The notes: generated from the sequence alone by a model not told the origin. 64,000 nucleotides of DNA from Geomonas edaphica (GCF_004917075.1 NZ_SSYB01000002.1:209766-273765), one strand, 5' to 3'. Positions 25,801 to 34,881 are shown, counted from the first letter of the stretch. A program made the numbers and translations.

Positions 25801-28544
25801 GGGGACTCGTCATCAAAGCGGACGACCTTACGAAGACGGCCGGATTGGAAAACCCAGTGCTTAGCGCCGGCTTCACCGGGCTTGCCCCACGGGACACCCC
25901 GGCAAGCCTTGGCGGCGCTCCGCTGCTTGCTACCTCCGTTGATGCCTTCACCACAAAGGGGAGCTATCCGATCCGCGTCTCCTTGGGGAGTATCACGAGC
26001 GCCAACTACCGTTACAGCTTCGTGGACGGCACGTTCACGGTGATTGGGAAGCCTCAGCAGATTACCCTGCCCGCCCCGGCACCAAGGACCTGGGGCGACG
26101 CCGATTTCGCCGCCGGGGGGAGCGCAAGCAGCGCGTTGCCGCTTAGCTACGCGAGCTCAAATCCGGCAGTAATCAACGTAGTGAACGGCGAAGTCCGCAT
26201 CAGTGCGGCGGGAAGCGCCGTGATCACCGCATCGCAGCCGGGTGACGGCTACTGGGATCCCGCGGCTCCCGTCTCGGTCACCTGTACGGTCTTAAAGGCA
26301 CCACTTCTCATCAGGGTCGAAAACAAGACGAAGGTTGCCGGATCTCCAACTCCTGAGCTTACCGCCGTTTTCTCAGGGCTTGCTCCTTGGGACACTCCGG
26401 CAAGCCTGGGCGGCCCCCCTCTGCTTGCTACCACCGTTGACGCATCCACTCCAAAGGGGACCTATCCCATCACGGCCGGACTCGGGGGGATCACGAGCGC
26501 GAACTACGTGTACAGCTTCGCCGACGGCACGTTCACCGTGACCGGCAAGACCCAGAGCATTACCCCCCCAGTGCCGGTGACGATGACCTATGGCGATCCT
26601 CCCGTCGCCGCGGGGGGGAGTTCAAATAGTGGGTTACCGCTTGTCTACGCGAGCTCTGACCCGACGGTGGCCACCGTTGTGGATGGCGAGATCCACCCAG
26701 GTACAGCCGGAAGCACCGTGATCATAGTTTCGCAGCCCGGCGATAATTTTTGGGACCCCGCGCCTCCCGTCCCGGTCCCGTGCACGGTTGTCAAGGCGCG
26801 GCTGACGGTGGTCGCGGAGGACAAGTCACGTGCCTACCTGACCCCCAACCCAGAGCTCACCATGCTCTATCGCGGATTCGTAAAGGGAGAGGGTAGCTCC
26901 GTCCTCTCCGGCGCTCCTACGCTATCCACCACGGCCGCCCTGACCAGTGCGGTCGGGAGTTATCCCATTCTAGCCGGCGTGGGGACGCTGCAGGCTGCGA
27001 ACTACAGCATCACGGCGGTGGACGGGACGCTCAACGTGTTCAGGTCCTGTCAGGAGATCACCTTCCCCGCCATCCCTGAGCGGACCTTCGGCGATCCCCC
27101 CTTCGTGATAGTGGCCTCGGCCTGCAGCGGCCTCCCGCTCACCTTCCGAAGTTCCGATCCGGCTGTGGCCCGCGTCGACGGTAACGTCCTCACCGTTACC
27201 GGGGCTGGAAGTGCGGTGATCACGGCCTCCCAGGCGGGAAGCGGGGACCTCGAGACGGCGCCGGAGATGTCGCAGACCTTCATAGTGCATCGAAGCGGGC
27301 AGCAGGTGACCTTCAGCTCACCGGCCCAGAAGGTGGTGGGGGATCCTCCCTTCGAACTGGAGGGGAGTGCCACAAGCGGGCTTTCCGTGAGCTATCAAAG
27401 CTCCGACCCCACGGTCGCCACGGTTGCGGGGAGCACGGTGACCGTCGTCGGAGCTGGGACCACGGTGCTCAGCGCACTGCAGCCGGGTAACGGCAACTAC
27501 CTTGCCGCGGCGCCGGTGTCGAGGGCGCTTATCGTCGCAGCCGAAGGGACCCCGCCGGAGCTCTCCCTATCCACGCTGAGCTCGGGGGGCTTCACCTCCA
27601 ACCCGGTCCTTAACGTCCTGGGGCGGGCTTCCGACGCCTCGGGGATCGCGAGCCTCACCGTGCAGGGGATCGACCGGACCGCCGACGCCTCCCTTTTCAG
27701 CTCGGCCGTGGTTCTCTCCGAGGGGGCGAACAGCGTCAGCGTCGCCGCCCGTGACCGTTCCGGCAATCTGGCCACGCATACCTTCAGCATCACCCTGGAC
27801 CCGCTCGCGCCTAAGCTTGAAGTCACCACCCCGGCCGACAACAGTGTCACCGAGGCCACCTCCCTCTCGGTTCTGGGCATCGTCCCGACCGGGAGTACGT
27901 TGGCCATGACCGTGAACGGGGAGGGGACGCAACTTCTCACCGTCACCGACGGCGCCTTCTCGGCGACCGCGGCGCTTTTGCCCGGCGTCAACACGCTGGA
28001 ATTCACCGCCGAGCGGGACGGGAGAAGCTCCCGTGTCAAGCGCAGCGTCACGTCCGCCGCCAATGGCCCCTCCGTCGCCATCACGTGGCCGCCACAGGAT
28101 ATGAGGACCGAGGCGGCGTCGGTGGTGCTCAGGGGGAGTTGCAGCACCATAGCGGACGGTGGCCTCACCCTCGTCGTGAACGGGACAACCGCGCCTATGG
28201 CGCTATCCGCCGGGCTCTTCGAGCGTGAGATCGCCCTGCGCCCGGGCGAGAACCGAGTGACCGTCGAGGCGCGGAGTGCGGCGGGGGAGGTAAGCGTCGC
28301 GCAGCGCAACCTGATAAGGGTGGAGCGCATCGCCGGTGACCTAGACGGCGACGGTAGGGTGGACCTGGGTGACGCGGCACGCCTGCTCAGGGTTTCGCTG
28401 GGGGCGGAAGAGGCTTCCGCCGAGGTCATGGCCCACGGCGACCTCGCGCCGCTGGTGGACGGGGTCCCCAAACCGGACGGTATGATCGACGTGGGGGATG
28501 TCCTCGTGCTCTTGCGCAGAATCGTCGGTCTCGCTTTTTTCTAG
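22887..28544 (+). CDS. Giant exported delta-60 repeat / MBG / Ig-like protein with dockerin-like C terminus
   Basis: 1885 residues. N-terminal signal peptide, then about 850 residues of delta-60-type repeats (units like VYAVALQPDGKIVIGGDF...LARLNPDG), which should form beta-propellers. A linker with an Ig/FnIII feel follows. MBG-type domains (KKTYGDADPPLTYTF; two ~60-residue copies around FTGLAPRDTPASLGG and FSGLAPWDTPASLGG) alternate with Ig2-like domains (YASSNPAV...AAGSAVITASQPGD). Further Ig-like modules lead to a C-terminal EF-hand/dockerin-like unit (DLDGDGRVDLGDA and PDGMIDVGDVLVLLRRI). It is probably a surface or secreted calcium-binding adhesin partnering the upstream PilY1. The earlier open frame from 22638 overlaps pilY1; ATG 22887 with AGGAG is taken. 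No cell-wall sorting or autotransporter signal is seen. Confidence 0.85.
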   Translation: MRRAVATKWYKATWVMLLALFFFLVHPTVGCAMNPYLDGFNISPGGTVAIDGSVHSVAVQGADGKIVIGGDFTLTSGTPVATLRNLARLNPDGTLDPSFIPPVLDGPVYAVALQPAPALQAGPELVLIGGGFTSVGGVTRKGLARLSGVDGALDAGFDPVTAAGPVTVHAITILPSKTSILVGGVFASIKDGVPTRNLAGVSAAGATSGELDWHYVGGLGDDAGNAAVYAIALQDGAVVVGGEFVTPGSPNIARFTSLGVYDGTFAPPSPGGVVRALAVQEDGKVLLGGDFSGSGLARAYLARLMPDGAPDAFDAALDTIPGGQVSAIVLQPDGRIVAAGRFTVGPLGAKRANLARFNIDATLDSFPYPAPDAAIFALAMQGDGKLVAGGAFTVIGTVPRTSLARFYQTGVLDDDIPQIVQDEDMDLSMVFKATQRPDGRIFIAGPFKNILGEAVSYTAGLTRDWSFDDGFGPIELTRRIVSIATIPDGGLLLGGDFLFVNGQLQHSLMLVDDAGVPVPSFNAIINSTLGKGFGGITPIVQPARGPLGEKGMFYAGGDVGDNSTWCYLARYHESGARDERFVPTAEINAYVNVLAMQHNDLLLVGTENGKLLRVLPSGGLDPAWNGGTPLQFAKGVYAIVVLADGRILVAGDLQYPGSVTDPATGHTDTVLRNILLLNPDGAVDESFVVAAGATDSLYAPTIFGAALEADGAIIIYGLFDTVRDGFGTMLERSYAARILPEGRLDPDFDLGLVQPPSMVQYTVNTVDLQPDGKFLLGGNFNNFGARSKLARVFGGWSSEDLSVAADGTSITWRRSGRSAELWRAWFEYSADGVQWELLGHADRIPGGWRLDGLNAEQLGVNANHYVRARGFTAGGTGSAGALMESVRLYYLKQTKIKVTVTAGPAKKTYGDADPPLTYTFTPALQAGDSFTGALSRTAGEDVGSYPITQGTLALGSGYELVFIGAPLSIGQRGLVIKADDLTKTAGLENPVLSAGFTGLAPRDTPASLGGAPLLATSVDAFTTKGSYPIRVSLGSITSANYRYSFVDGTFTVIGKPQQITLPAPAPRTWGDADFAAGGSASSALPLSYASSNPAVINVVNGEVRISAAGSAVITASQPGDGYWDPAAPVSVTCTVLKAPLLIRVENKTKVAGSPTPELTAVFSGLAPWDTPASLGGPPLLATTVDASTPKGTYPITAGLGGITSANYVYSFADGTFTVTGKTQSITPPVPVTMTYGDPPVAAGGSSNSGLPLVYASSDPTVATVVDGEIHPGTAGSTVIIVSQPGDNFWDPAPPVPVPCTVVKARLTVVAEDKSRAYLTPNPELTMLYRGFVKGEGSSVLSGAPTLSTTAALTSAVGSYPILAGVGTLQAANYSITAVDGTLNVFRSCQEITFPAIPERTFGDPPFVIVASACSGLPLTFRSSDPAVARVDGNVLTVTGAGSAVITASQAGSGDLETAPEMSQTFIVHRSGQQVTFSSPAQKVVGDPPFELEGSATSGLSVSYQSSDPTVATVAGSTVTVVGAGTTVLSALQPGNGNYLAAAPVSRALIVAAEGTPPELSLSTLSSGGFTSNPVLNVLGRASDASGIASLTVQGIDRTADASLFSSAVVLSEGANSVSVAARDRSGNLATHTFSITLDPLAPKLEVTTPADNSVTEATSLSVLGIVPTGSTLAMTVNGEGTQLLTVTDGAFSATAALLPGVNTLEFTAERDGRSSRVKRSVTSAANGPSVAITWPPQDMRTEAASVVLRGSCSTIADGGLTLVVNGTTAPMALSAGLFEREIALRPGENRVTVEARSAAGEVSVAQRNLIRVERIAGDLDGDGRVDLGDAARLLRVSLGAEEASAEVMAHGDLAPLVDGVPKPDGMIDVGDVLVLLRRIVGLAFF

Positions 28545-28577
28545 GATTTTTCTTGCCTTCGGCGCTCCGAAATCGTA

Positions 28578-28596
28578 TAGACGTCGCTAACGTCTA
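28578..28596. promoter_or_regulatory. Palindrome upstream of the transpeptidase/carboxypeptidase lipoprotein gene
   Basis: TAGACGT-cgcta-ACGTCTA, 7-base perfect arms, 16 bases before ATG 28612 and overlapping the expected leader. No T-tract follows. Operator or leader hairpin; undecided. Confidence 0.35.
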
Positions 28597-28611
28597 GAAA
28601 AGGAGCGGCTC

Positions 28612-30093
28612 ATGAAACAGAGTTGGTGGTCCATCGCTGCCGGTTGCATCCTAGCGGTCCTGAGCCTTGCCGGGTGCGGCCCGCGGATGGAGCTTCCCCG
28701 GCATATCGGCGCGAGCCTCAACGGTATCGCCTCCACAACCGACAGCGGGCAGCTCCTTTACGTGGACCCCGGGACGCCCGGGCGCCCGCAGGCGTTTTTG
28801 TACCCGGTGCAGCACACCCTGACCGGATGGGAGCAGGCCCTCCCACAGGTCCCGGTGAACCTCGGCAGAAACGGGGTGGCCCCCCCATTTGAAAAGCGCG
28901 AGGGGGATGGCCGCACCCCTTCAGGCATCTTCCCGCTCACCCGCGCCTTTGGCTCGGTACCCGCCGTCAGCGGGCGCTTCCCGTTCCGGCAGGTCGACGC
29001 GCAGGACCTCTGGGTCGACGACGCACAGTCCCCCGACTACAACCGCTGGGTGGTGCGCGGCGCCACGAATGCCTCCTCCTTCGAGGAACTTCTACGCTCC
29101 GATCCCCTCTACCGCTACGCGATAGCCGTCGACTACAACAGCGAACCCGTGGTGCGGGGGATGGGGAGCGCTATCTTCATCCACGTCGAGCGCGCGCCCG
29201 GCGCCGGCACCGCCGGATGCGTTTCGATGCCTGAAGCGGACCTGGTGCAGGTGATGCAGTGGCTTGATCCGGAAAAAAGGCCGCAGGTGGTAATCGGCAC
29301 CACCTCGGCCGTCGCAGTCGCGGCCGACGGGGTGAAAAGCGTGCTCCCCGCCGATCTCCCCCCCGTTTTAAAGCAGCGGCTCTCGGAGGGGGCGCGCCTT
29401 CTGGCGCTCAGGCAGGGAAGCGGCTTCTTCGCGGCCGCGGTCGCACTCCCGCCGGAGGTTGCGGCACGCATGCAGGAAAAAGGGGTCTGGCGTCAGGAGT
29501 GTCCGGTTCCCCTGAAGGAACTGGCCTACCTGGTCACCTCATTCTGGGGGTTCGACGGCGCGCGGCATTACGGTGAGCTCGTGGTGCACCAGGCGCTTGC
29601 CGCTTTTTTCATGGACGCGCTGCAGCACGGCTACAACGGCCGGTTCCCGATCGAGCGGATGGAGCTCATCGACGCCTTCGACGCCGACGATTTCCGTTCC
29701 ATGGCCGCCAACAACAGCTCCGCCTTCAACTGCCGGGAGGTCCCGGGAAAGGCCGGCGTCTTCTCGCGGCACAGCTACGGCGCTGCGCTCGACATAAACC
29801 CGCTGCAGAACCCCTATCTCATGCTGGAAGAGGCGGGAAGGGAAAAGGGCGCCCGGGTCGACGGGGGCGCCGCGGCGCTCGAGTTCTGCCTCGGCAACCC
29901 CGCCCTCTGCCGCGTTCTACCCGCCGCCTCGGCTCCCTACCTCGCCCGCAATGAGCGCCTGCCTGGCATGCTGCAGCCGGCAGACCCGCTCCTAGCCGCG
30001 TTCAAAGAGCGCGGCTTCACCTGGGGTGGAGGCTGGCGTTTCCCCGACTACCAGCACATCGAGTTCGATCCCGCTAAGCTCCCCCTGCCTTAA
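28612..30093 (+). CDS. Lipoprotein fusing L,D-transpeptidase-like and M15 (VanY-type) carboxypeptidase domains
   Basis: 493 residues. Signal with lipobox LSLAGC near residue 22. Residues ~35-235 form a YkuD-like domain with active-site TAGCVSM (Cys203) preceded by FIHVERAPGAG. Residues ~330-493 form an M15-type zinc peptidase: HSYGAALDINP (His387, Asp394) and QHIEF (His482). Together the domains would cut and re-join or trim peptidoglycan stem peptides at the envelope; whether both are active is unknown. The canonical SHGCIR(L/M) is altered to TAGCVSM but retains the Cys. Start supported by AAGGAG. No operon partners: upstream gap 67 bases from a different class of gene, downstream repeat region. 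Confidence 0.85.
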   Translation: MKQSWWSIAAGCILAVLSLAGCGPRMELPRHIGASLNGIASTTDSGQLLYVDPGTPGRPQAFLYPVQHTLTGWEQALPQVPVNLGRNGVAPPFEKREGDGRTPSGIFPLTRAFGSVPAVSGRFPFRQVDAQDLWVDDAQSPDYNRWVVRGATNASSFEELLRSDPLYRYAIAVDYNSEPVVRGMGSAIFIHVERAPGAGTAGCVSMPEADLVQVMQWLDPEKRPQVVIGTTSAVAVAADGVKSVLPADLPPVLKQRLSEGARLLALRQGSGFFAAAVALPPEVAARMQEKGVWRQECPVPLKELAYLVTSFWGFDGARHYGELVVHQALAAFFMDALQHGYNGRFPIERMELIDAFDADDFRSMAANNSSAFNCREVPGKAGVFSRHSYGAALDINPLQNPYLMLEEAGREKGARVDGGAAALEFCLGNPALCRVLPAASAPYLARNERLPGMLQPADPLLAAFKERGFTWGGGWRFPDYQHIEFDPAKLPLP

Positions 30094-30153
30094 TCACCAC
30101 ATATTATTTCCCGATCAGGCTATGGCCCCCCGCTACGATGTACTGTCAGAGCG

Positions 30154-30177
30154 TCCCTCCCCCCGGAGGGGGGAGGC
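30154..30177. repeat. GC-rich palindromic repeat
   Basis: CCCTCCCCCCGGAGGGGGGAGG palindrome-like block in the 264-base gap before the PstS-like gene; same class as the other G/C-run repeats. The rest of 30094-30357 has an AT-rich stretch near 30275-30305 that probably holds the promoter, but no clear boxes. Confidence 0.5.
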
Positions 30178-30357
30178 TGGGAGGGGGGACGGCCGCCCAG
30201 GGGGAAAGGCCGCGGTGGACCCAGTTCCTTCGACGGCCCTCCGCCCCCGTTCCACCATTCCACGCGATTTTCTTCTGTATACGGATGTTGTTGATTTTTT
30301 TGCTAAGGTTCCCCCGGGCATCTGTCGATACACCCCAAAAAATCCCGGAGGTGCTTA

Positions 30358-31113
30358 ATGAAAAAGATGCTGAAGGTAACGGTGTGCGGTTTGGGGGTGT
30401 TGGCTGCGGCGGCAGCCTACGGGGAGGAGCTCAAGGTAGGGGGCGGGGGCGCCTCCATGGCCGCGGTGTTCACCCCTGTAAAGGCCCCCTTCGAGAAGGC
30501 GACGGGTGACACCCTGCTGGTGCTGCAGTCCACCCCGAAGGACGGTCTTGTCGATCTCCTGAACGGCAAACTCGACATCGCGGCCGGCGCAGTTCCGCTC
30601 GAGTCGATGGTCAGCGGTGCCGAGAAGGACGGGGTCAAGGTGGACCGTAACCGGCTCGTGATGACTCAGGTTGCAGTGAACCGTACCGTGATCTTCGTTC
30701 ATCCCTCCAACAAGGTGGCGCAGCTCTCCAAGGAACAGCTGAAGGGAATCTTCACCGGGAAGATCACCAACTGGAAAGAGGTCGGCGGCGACGATAAAGA
30801 CATCATCGTGGTCTGGGGCAAAGCGACGCCCGGTCAGAACGCCCAGTTCAAGAAGGAGATCCTCGATGGCGCTGAGGTTGCCAAGGACATCCTCGACACC
30901 ACCAACTACGCCAAGATCAAGGAGAGCGTCGCAGCAACCCCCGAGGCGGTCGGCATCGACCCGCACGGCCTCGCCGATGCGACGGTGAAGGTGGTGGAGA
31001 GCCCAGCCCTCACTATGCCGATTATCGCGATCACCAACGGCAAGCCCTCACCCAGGGCGCAGAAGGTTCTCGACTACATCAAGGGCGACGGACAAAACTA
31101 CGTGAAGAAATAG
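30358..31113 (+). CDS. PstS-like substrate-binding protein (phosphate/anion type)
   Basis: 251 residues with a signal peptide (1-20, AAAAAYG-EE). PBP-like fold of the PstS family: [11 protein letters not shown] near the start and the characteristic [22 protein letters not shown]. No pstC/A/B genes follow; the next gene, 37 bases on, is a chemoreceptor. That pairing suggests the protein presents its ligand to the receptor, or that it is an orphan binding protein. GGAGG precedes the start. Ligand identity (phosphate or another oxyanion) is inferred from family. Confidence 0.88.
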   Translation: MKKMLKVTVCGLGVLAAAAAYGEELKVGGGGASMAAVFTPVKAPFEKATGDTLLVLQSTPKDGLVDLLNGKLDIAAGAVPLESMVSGAEKDGVKVDRNRLVMTQVAVNRTVIFVHPSNKVAQLSKEQLKGIFTGKITNWKEVGGDDKDIIVVWGKATPGQNAQFKKEILDGAEVAKDILDTTNYAKIKESVAATPEAVGIDPHGLADATVKVVESPALTMPIIAITNGKPSPRAQKVLDYIKGDGQNYVKK

Positions 31114-31150
31114 TCGCTCAGGCCTACAGACAGAGAAACGGTACCTTTAC

Positions 31151-33637
31151 ATGACGATAAAGACGAAGCTTATCAGCAACGCCCTGCTCACCCTCGCCGG
31201 TATCGCCATCATAGGCGGGGTGAGCCTGCTGGGGATGAAATTCGTTCAGGGAAAGCTCTTCATCCTGACCGAGCGCTCCACCCCGTTTCAGCTAAAGACC
31301 ATTGAGATGCAGCGCTCGCTGCAGGAGCACACGGCAAATCTCGCCGAGGTGGCCTTCGCCTTGGACGTGAATGCCCTGGCCGCCGCCCGCAGCGCAAGTG
31401 AACGGACCCTCTCCGATCTGCACAAGGTGAGCGGTGAACTGGCGATCCTCAAGGGTGGGGAAGGGGGAGACGGCGCCAGCGGCGAAGTCGAGCGGCTGCA
31501 AAGCCTCACCTCCGAGATGCTCACCACCACCCAGGCGCGGCTCAAGGCCGAGGAGGGGGCGCGCCAGGCCGACCTCGCGATGAAGCGGGAACTCCAGGAG
31601 ATCACGCGGAAGCTGTCCGAGCTTGACGTCACCATCCAGAAGCGTCAGAAGACCTCGGCCCGGCAGCTTTCGGCCTCCAGCGGTTCGGCAAGCGATATCA
31701 CCCAAAAACTCATGAGCCTCACCACGGCAAGGGACTACCTGAAGGACGCGAACTACGCTCTCTCCGAGCTCCTGAAGGCCAACGGCAAGAAGGGGGTGAT
31801 CATCGCACGCGGCAAACTCGACGCGGCGTTGAACGAGTTCGGCAAGAACCGCCTGGTCGTTGCCGGGGATGCCGGCGTCAAGGTCCCTGCCGAAATGGCG
31901 GCGGAGGCGCGCCGACTCGTCAACGGGCCCCAGGGGCTTTTGGAACTGAAGGGAGCCGTGCTCTCCAAAGGAGGGGAGCCCTCACCCGAGTACGAGCAGA
32001 TGGCGCAGAACGTATCGGCCAAGCTCTCGGGCTCGGTGATCGAGATCGAGCAGTCGGTTACCCTGGCGACCGGTAAGTACCAGCAGGAAAGTCGCAGCCA
32101 CGATGACTCGCTGAAAGGATCGAACCTGGCGGGGGACATCCTTGCCTTGAACGGCACCCTCCTCTCGTTGGGGCTCGACATCAAGAGCGACATCAGGGAG
32201 CTCTTTGCCGCGCGGACAAATGAGGAGATCGCCCAGGTCACCGGGGAGCTCCAGGCGAGGTTCGCGGCCGCCGAGGGGATCGAGAAGCGCATGGCGGCGC
32301 AGCTTGGGAGCCGCAGCCCAGAGCTCGGCGTCCTGCGCGGCGTGCAGGCGAACCTTGCCGGCATCAAGGGGCAGCTCCTCTCCAAAGAGGGGGTTGTGGC
32401 GAAGCTGCAGCAGGTGGTCCAGGTGCGCAGCCAGGCGGGTGCCCTGAACAAAAAGCTTAAGGAGCTGGTGGCACAGCAAAATGAGCGTGGCAAAGACGGG
32501 GTGACCGCGGCCCAGACCGAACAGGAGAAGGCGGTCGCCTCGGTGAACCGCGTGGTGCAAGGTTTCGTGTTGGTGGTGGCACTTCTGGGGGGCGCGATGA
32601 TCGTCTTCAGTCTGGTTACCGGCATCCTTCTGACCCGTTCCATCACCACGCCGATACGGGAACTTACCGTACTCGCCGAGGGGTTCGGCAGCGGTGATTT
32701 CAGCGGCAAGCTCGATGCCGGGCGCAAGGACGAGTTTGGAGCCCTGGCTCTGCACTTCAACCAGACCTCCGCGAAGCTTGGCGAGATCACCGGGGCGCTT
32801 GCCGGCTCCATCGGCAGGCTTGCCGATCACTCTCGGCATCTCTCCATCACGGCCGAGGAACTGGCGCAGGGAGCCCGAGAGCAGGCCATCGCGACGGAGC
32901 AGTCGGCGGACGCGGTAGGCCAGATATCGCAGAGTATCAACGAGGTGGCGGGAAGCGCTGCCCAGGCGTCCGAGGCATCCCAGCAGGTGCTCACGACCGC
33001 GCAAGAGGGGGGCGAGATCGTTGCCGGGACCGCACAGGGTATGGAGCAGATCGCGAGCTCGGTGCGTGAGGCGGCGGCCCTCGTACACAACCTCGGTGAG
33101 CGTTCGGAACAGGTCGGCTCCATCGTCGACATCATCAACGACATCGCCGACCAGACCTCGCTTCTGGCGCTGAACGCCTCTATCGAGGCGGCCCGGGCGG
33201 GGGAGATGGGGCAGGGGTTCGCCGTGGTGGCGGACGAGGTGCGCAAGCTAGCCACGCGCACCACCGAGGCGACCACGGAGATCGCCGCCATGATCCGGGA
33301 GATCCAGGACGGGACCTCGCGCACCGTGCGCGCTATGCGCGCCGGAAACGAGAACGTCACGGAGGGTGTGCGCCGCGCCGGCGAGGCGAGCCGCTCGCTC
33401 AAGGATATCCTGGCCGCCTCGAACCGTGGTGCCGAAATGGCGGAGCGGATCGCGGCCGCGGCCGAGCAGCAATCGACCGCCATGGTGGAGATATCCGCCA
33501 ACGTCGATGGCATGGCCGACATCACCAGAAGGTCGGAGCACTCCACCGACGAGGTGAGGCGCGCCTCGTCGGAACTGCGGCAGATCGCTGAGGAACTTTC
33601 CGGTATGGCAGGCTGGTTTCGCTGCAAGGCGGCTTAA
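31151..33637 (+). CDS. Methyl-accepting chemotaxis protein with long periplasmic domain
   Basis: 828 residues. TM1 about 10-30, a ~440-residue largely helical periplasmic region, TM2 about 473-496, HAMP, then the MCP signalling domain with the hairpin tip [20 protein letters not shown] near 660. No C-terminal CheR/CheB tethering pentapeptide. Downstream of and probably co-transcribed with the PstS-like binding protein, which may be its ligand-loaded partner. A strong terminator follows. Confidence 0.93.
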   Translation: MTIKTKLISNALLTLAGIAIIGGVSLLGMKFVQGKLFILTERSTPFQLKTIEMQRSLQEHTANLAEVAFALDVNALAAARSASERTLSDLHKVSGELAILKGGEGGDGASGEVERLQSLTSEMLTTTQARLKAEEGARQADLAMKRELQEITRKLSELDVTIQKRQKTSARQLSASSGSASDITQKLMSLTTARDYLKDANYALSELLKANGKKGVIIARGKLDAALNEFGKNRLVVAGDAGVKVPAEMAAEARRLVNGPQGLLELKGAVLSKGGEPSPEYEQMAQNVSAKLSGSVIEIEQSVTLATGKYQQESRSHDDSLKGSNLAGDILALNGTLLSLGLDIKSDIRELFAARTNEEIAQVTGELQARFAAAEGIEKRMAAQLGSRSPELGVLRGVQANLAGIKGQLLSKEGVVAKLQQVVQVRSQAGALNKKLKELVAQQNERGKDGVTAAQTEQEKAVASVNRVVQGFVLVVALLGGAMIVFSLVTGILLTRSITTPIRELTVLAEGFGSGDFSGKLDAGRKDEFGALALHFNQTSAKLGEITGALAGSIGRLADHSRHLSITAEELAQGAREQAIATEQSADAVGQISQSINEVAGSAAQASEASQQVLTTAQEGGEIVAGTAQGMEQIASSVREAAALVHNLGERSEQVGSIVDIINDIADQTSLLALNASIEAARAGEMGQGFAVVADEVRKLATRTTEATTEIAAMIREIQDGTSRTVRAMRAGNENVTEGVRRAGEASRSLKDILAASNRGAEMAERIAAAAEQQSTAMVEISANVDGMADITRRSEHSTDEVRRASSELRQIAEELSGMAGWFRCKAA

Positions 33638-33685
33638 CGGGAAGGGGCGTCGGGGGGCGCCCGACGTCCGGTGGTAGAAACAGTT

Positions 33686-33717
33686 CGGCGCGTCACTTTC
33701 GTGGCGCGCCGTTTTTT
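33686..33717 (+). terminator. Rho-independent terminator after the chemoreceptor
   Basis: CGGCGCGtcAC / GTggCGCGCCG stem, TTTC loop, then six T. Ends the binding-protein/MCP unit. Confidence 0.8.
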
Positions 33718-33742
33718 GTTCGTGGTTGAGAGGGGGGGGCGA

Positions 33743-34027
33743 TCAGAGGCCTGCGCCACCGGTAAGCATCTTCTGCGCCACCATGCGCGTGTCCACCCGG
33801 TAACTCCCCGCGTCGAGCTGCGCCTTGATCGCCGCTACGCGCCGGGCCTGATCCCGGTCCAACTCCTGTGTCGAGATACTCGCCAAGGACGACGAGAGCT
33901 CCACCACGTCTTCCTGCTTGGTCGATTGAGGTTGCTGCCGTTTGGCAGGGGGGCGCAGCGGGTTTTCCATTCTCCCTTCCACGGGGAGGGCCGACTTCGC
34001 CTGATCTATCTTCGAGGTAACGTCCAT
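33743..34027 (-). CDS. flgM: FlgM-like anti-sigma-28 factor
   Basis: 94 residues. The C-terminal half has the FlgM pattern: VVELSSSLA, then RVAAIKAQLDAGSYRVD and VAQKML. FlgM binds sigma-28 and holds late flagellar and chemotaxis genes off until hook completion. Here it is not next to flagellar genes but is convergent with a chemoreceptor gene, and a sigma-28-like promoter is seen at 54938 before another receptor. ATG 34027 has GAGG upstream; the frame is open to 34093. Short and divergent, so the family call is good but not certain. Confidence 0.72.
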   Translation of the reverse strand: MDVTSKIDQAKSALPVEGRMENPLRPPAKRQQPQSTKQEDVVELSSSLASISTQELDRDQARRVAAIKAQLDAGSYRVDTRMVAQKMLTGGAGL

Positions 34028-34203
34028 TTTTTCCTCTTCGTTGAATTCGGTTGGGAACGTTGCATCTGTTTGAATGGTAAACGTTTCCGACACCGAAGCC
34101 CAGTGAGTTTTCTTTCATGGCGCAGCCGTTAACCTGCCCGTTCCACCTCTCACCACCGCGGTCCGCAGCACCCCTCCCTATCAAAAAAAGAAATATTGGT
34201 TTA

Positions 34204-34231
34204 TTGACATTAAAAGTCACTAAGTTATTTT
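34204..34231 (+). promoter_or_regulatory. Promoter candidate for the small membrane/rhodanese gene pair
   Basis: TTGACA, 16-base spacer, TATTTT in an AT-rich stretch 63 bases before ATG 34294. The 266-base gap 34028-34293 otherwise shows no gene. Confidence 0.45.
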
Positions 34232-34293
34232 TGTGTGGTGCCTGCGGGGCGCCGCGGGCAAGTGACGAAAAAACGCTGTCAAAGGAGGAGGTT

Positions 34294-34503
34294 ATGCCTA
34301 GCGCGCAACTGCAGACGCAGACCCAGGCTCCGGCGAACGCGCCGGTCACGGTGGTGAAACAGCATTCCTTCGGAACCTTCGCCATCAGCGTCACCCTCTT
34401 CATCATCCTGGCCATTGCCCTCTTCGTCTACCTCACCCTGAGGCGGCAGGTACCGCCGAAGCACGTGGACCAGAAGGCGGGGGACGAAGGAGAGGACAAC
34501 TAG
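34294..34503 (+). CDS. Small single-pass membrane protein
   Basis: 69 residues: a Gln/Ala/Thr-rich N terminus, one TM helix (FAISVTLFIILAIALFVYLT), and a charged tail. Strong AAGGAGG seven bases before ATG 34294. It precedes the rhodanese-like gene by 9 bases and so is probably co-translated with it. Family not recognised; it could be a membrane anchor for its neighbour. The larger frame from 34117 includes promoter sequence and is rejected. Confidence 0.7.
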   Translation: MPSAQLQTQTQAPANAPVTVVKQHSFGTFAISVTLFIILAIALFVYLTLRRQVPPKHVDQKAGDEGEDN

Positions 34504-34512
34504 GAGGACGCC

Positions 34513-34881
34513 ATGCAAAGGGAACTTGCCGTGTCGGTGGACTGGCTTTGGGAGCGGATCAAGGAAGGAGAGCCGCTCTTTTTTATCGAGCTGCATCACC
34601 CGGGGGACGTCGACCTTTCGGTGCACAAGGTGCGCGGCGCGCTCGTGGCGAATCTCGACGATGTGCTGCGTCACCTTCCGGAGCTGCCGCACGACCGACT
34701 CGTCGTCATCTGTGCCACGGTCCCGGGGGACGAGCCCGCCCTTGAGCTTGCCTTGCGGCTGAAGGAGGCGGGGATCGAGGCGCGCGCCCTCACCGGGGGG
34801 GTGCTGGAATACCTTAAGGCGGGGCTCCCAGCGGAGGAGCGCCGCGCCGCTCGGGAGATGACCCGCAACCGCGGGCTGTAG
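34513..34881 (+). CDS. Rhodanese-like domain protein
   Basis: 122 residues with a single rhodanese fold pattern: FFIELHHPGD...HKVRGALVANLDDV, then a catalytic-loop-like VVICATVPGDEPA with Cys67, then LTGGVLEYLKAGLP. The loop lacks the usual arginine-rich ring (CRxGxR), so sulfurtransferase activity is uncertain. Second gene of a pair with a small membrane protein; GAGG ribosome site overlaps the previous stop. Confidence 0.75.
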   Translation: MQRELAVSVDWLWERIKEGEPLFFIELHHPGDVDLSVHKVRGALVANLDDVLRHLPELPHDRLVVICATVPGDEPALELALRLKEAGIEARALTGGVLEYLKAGLPAEERRAAREMTRNRGL

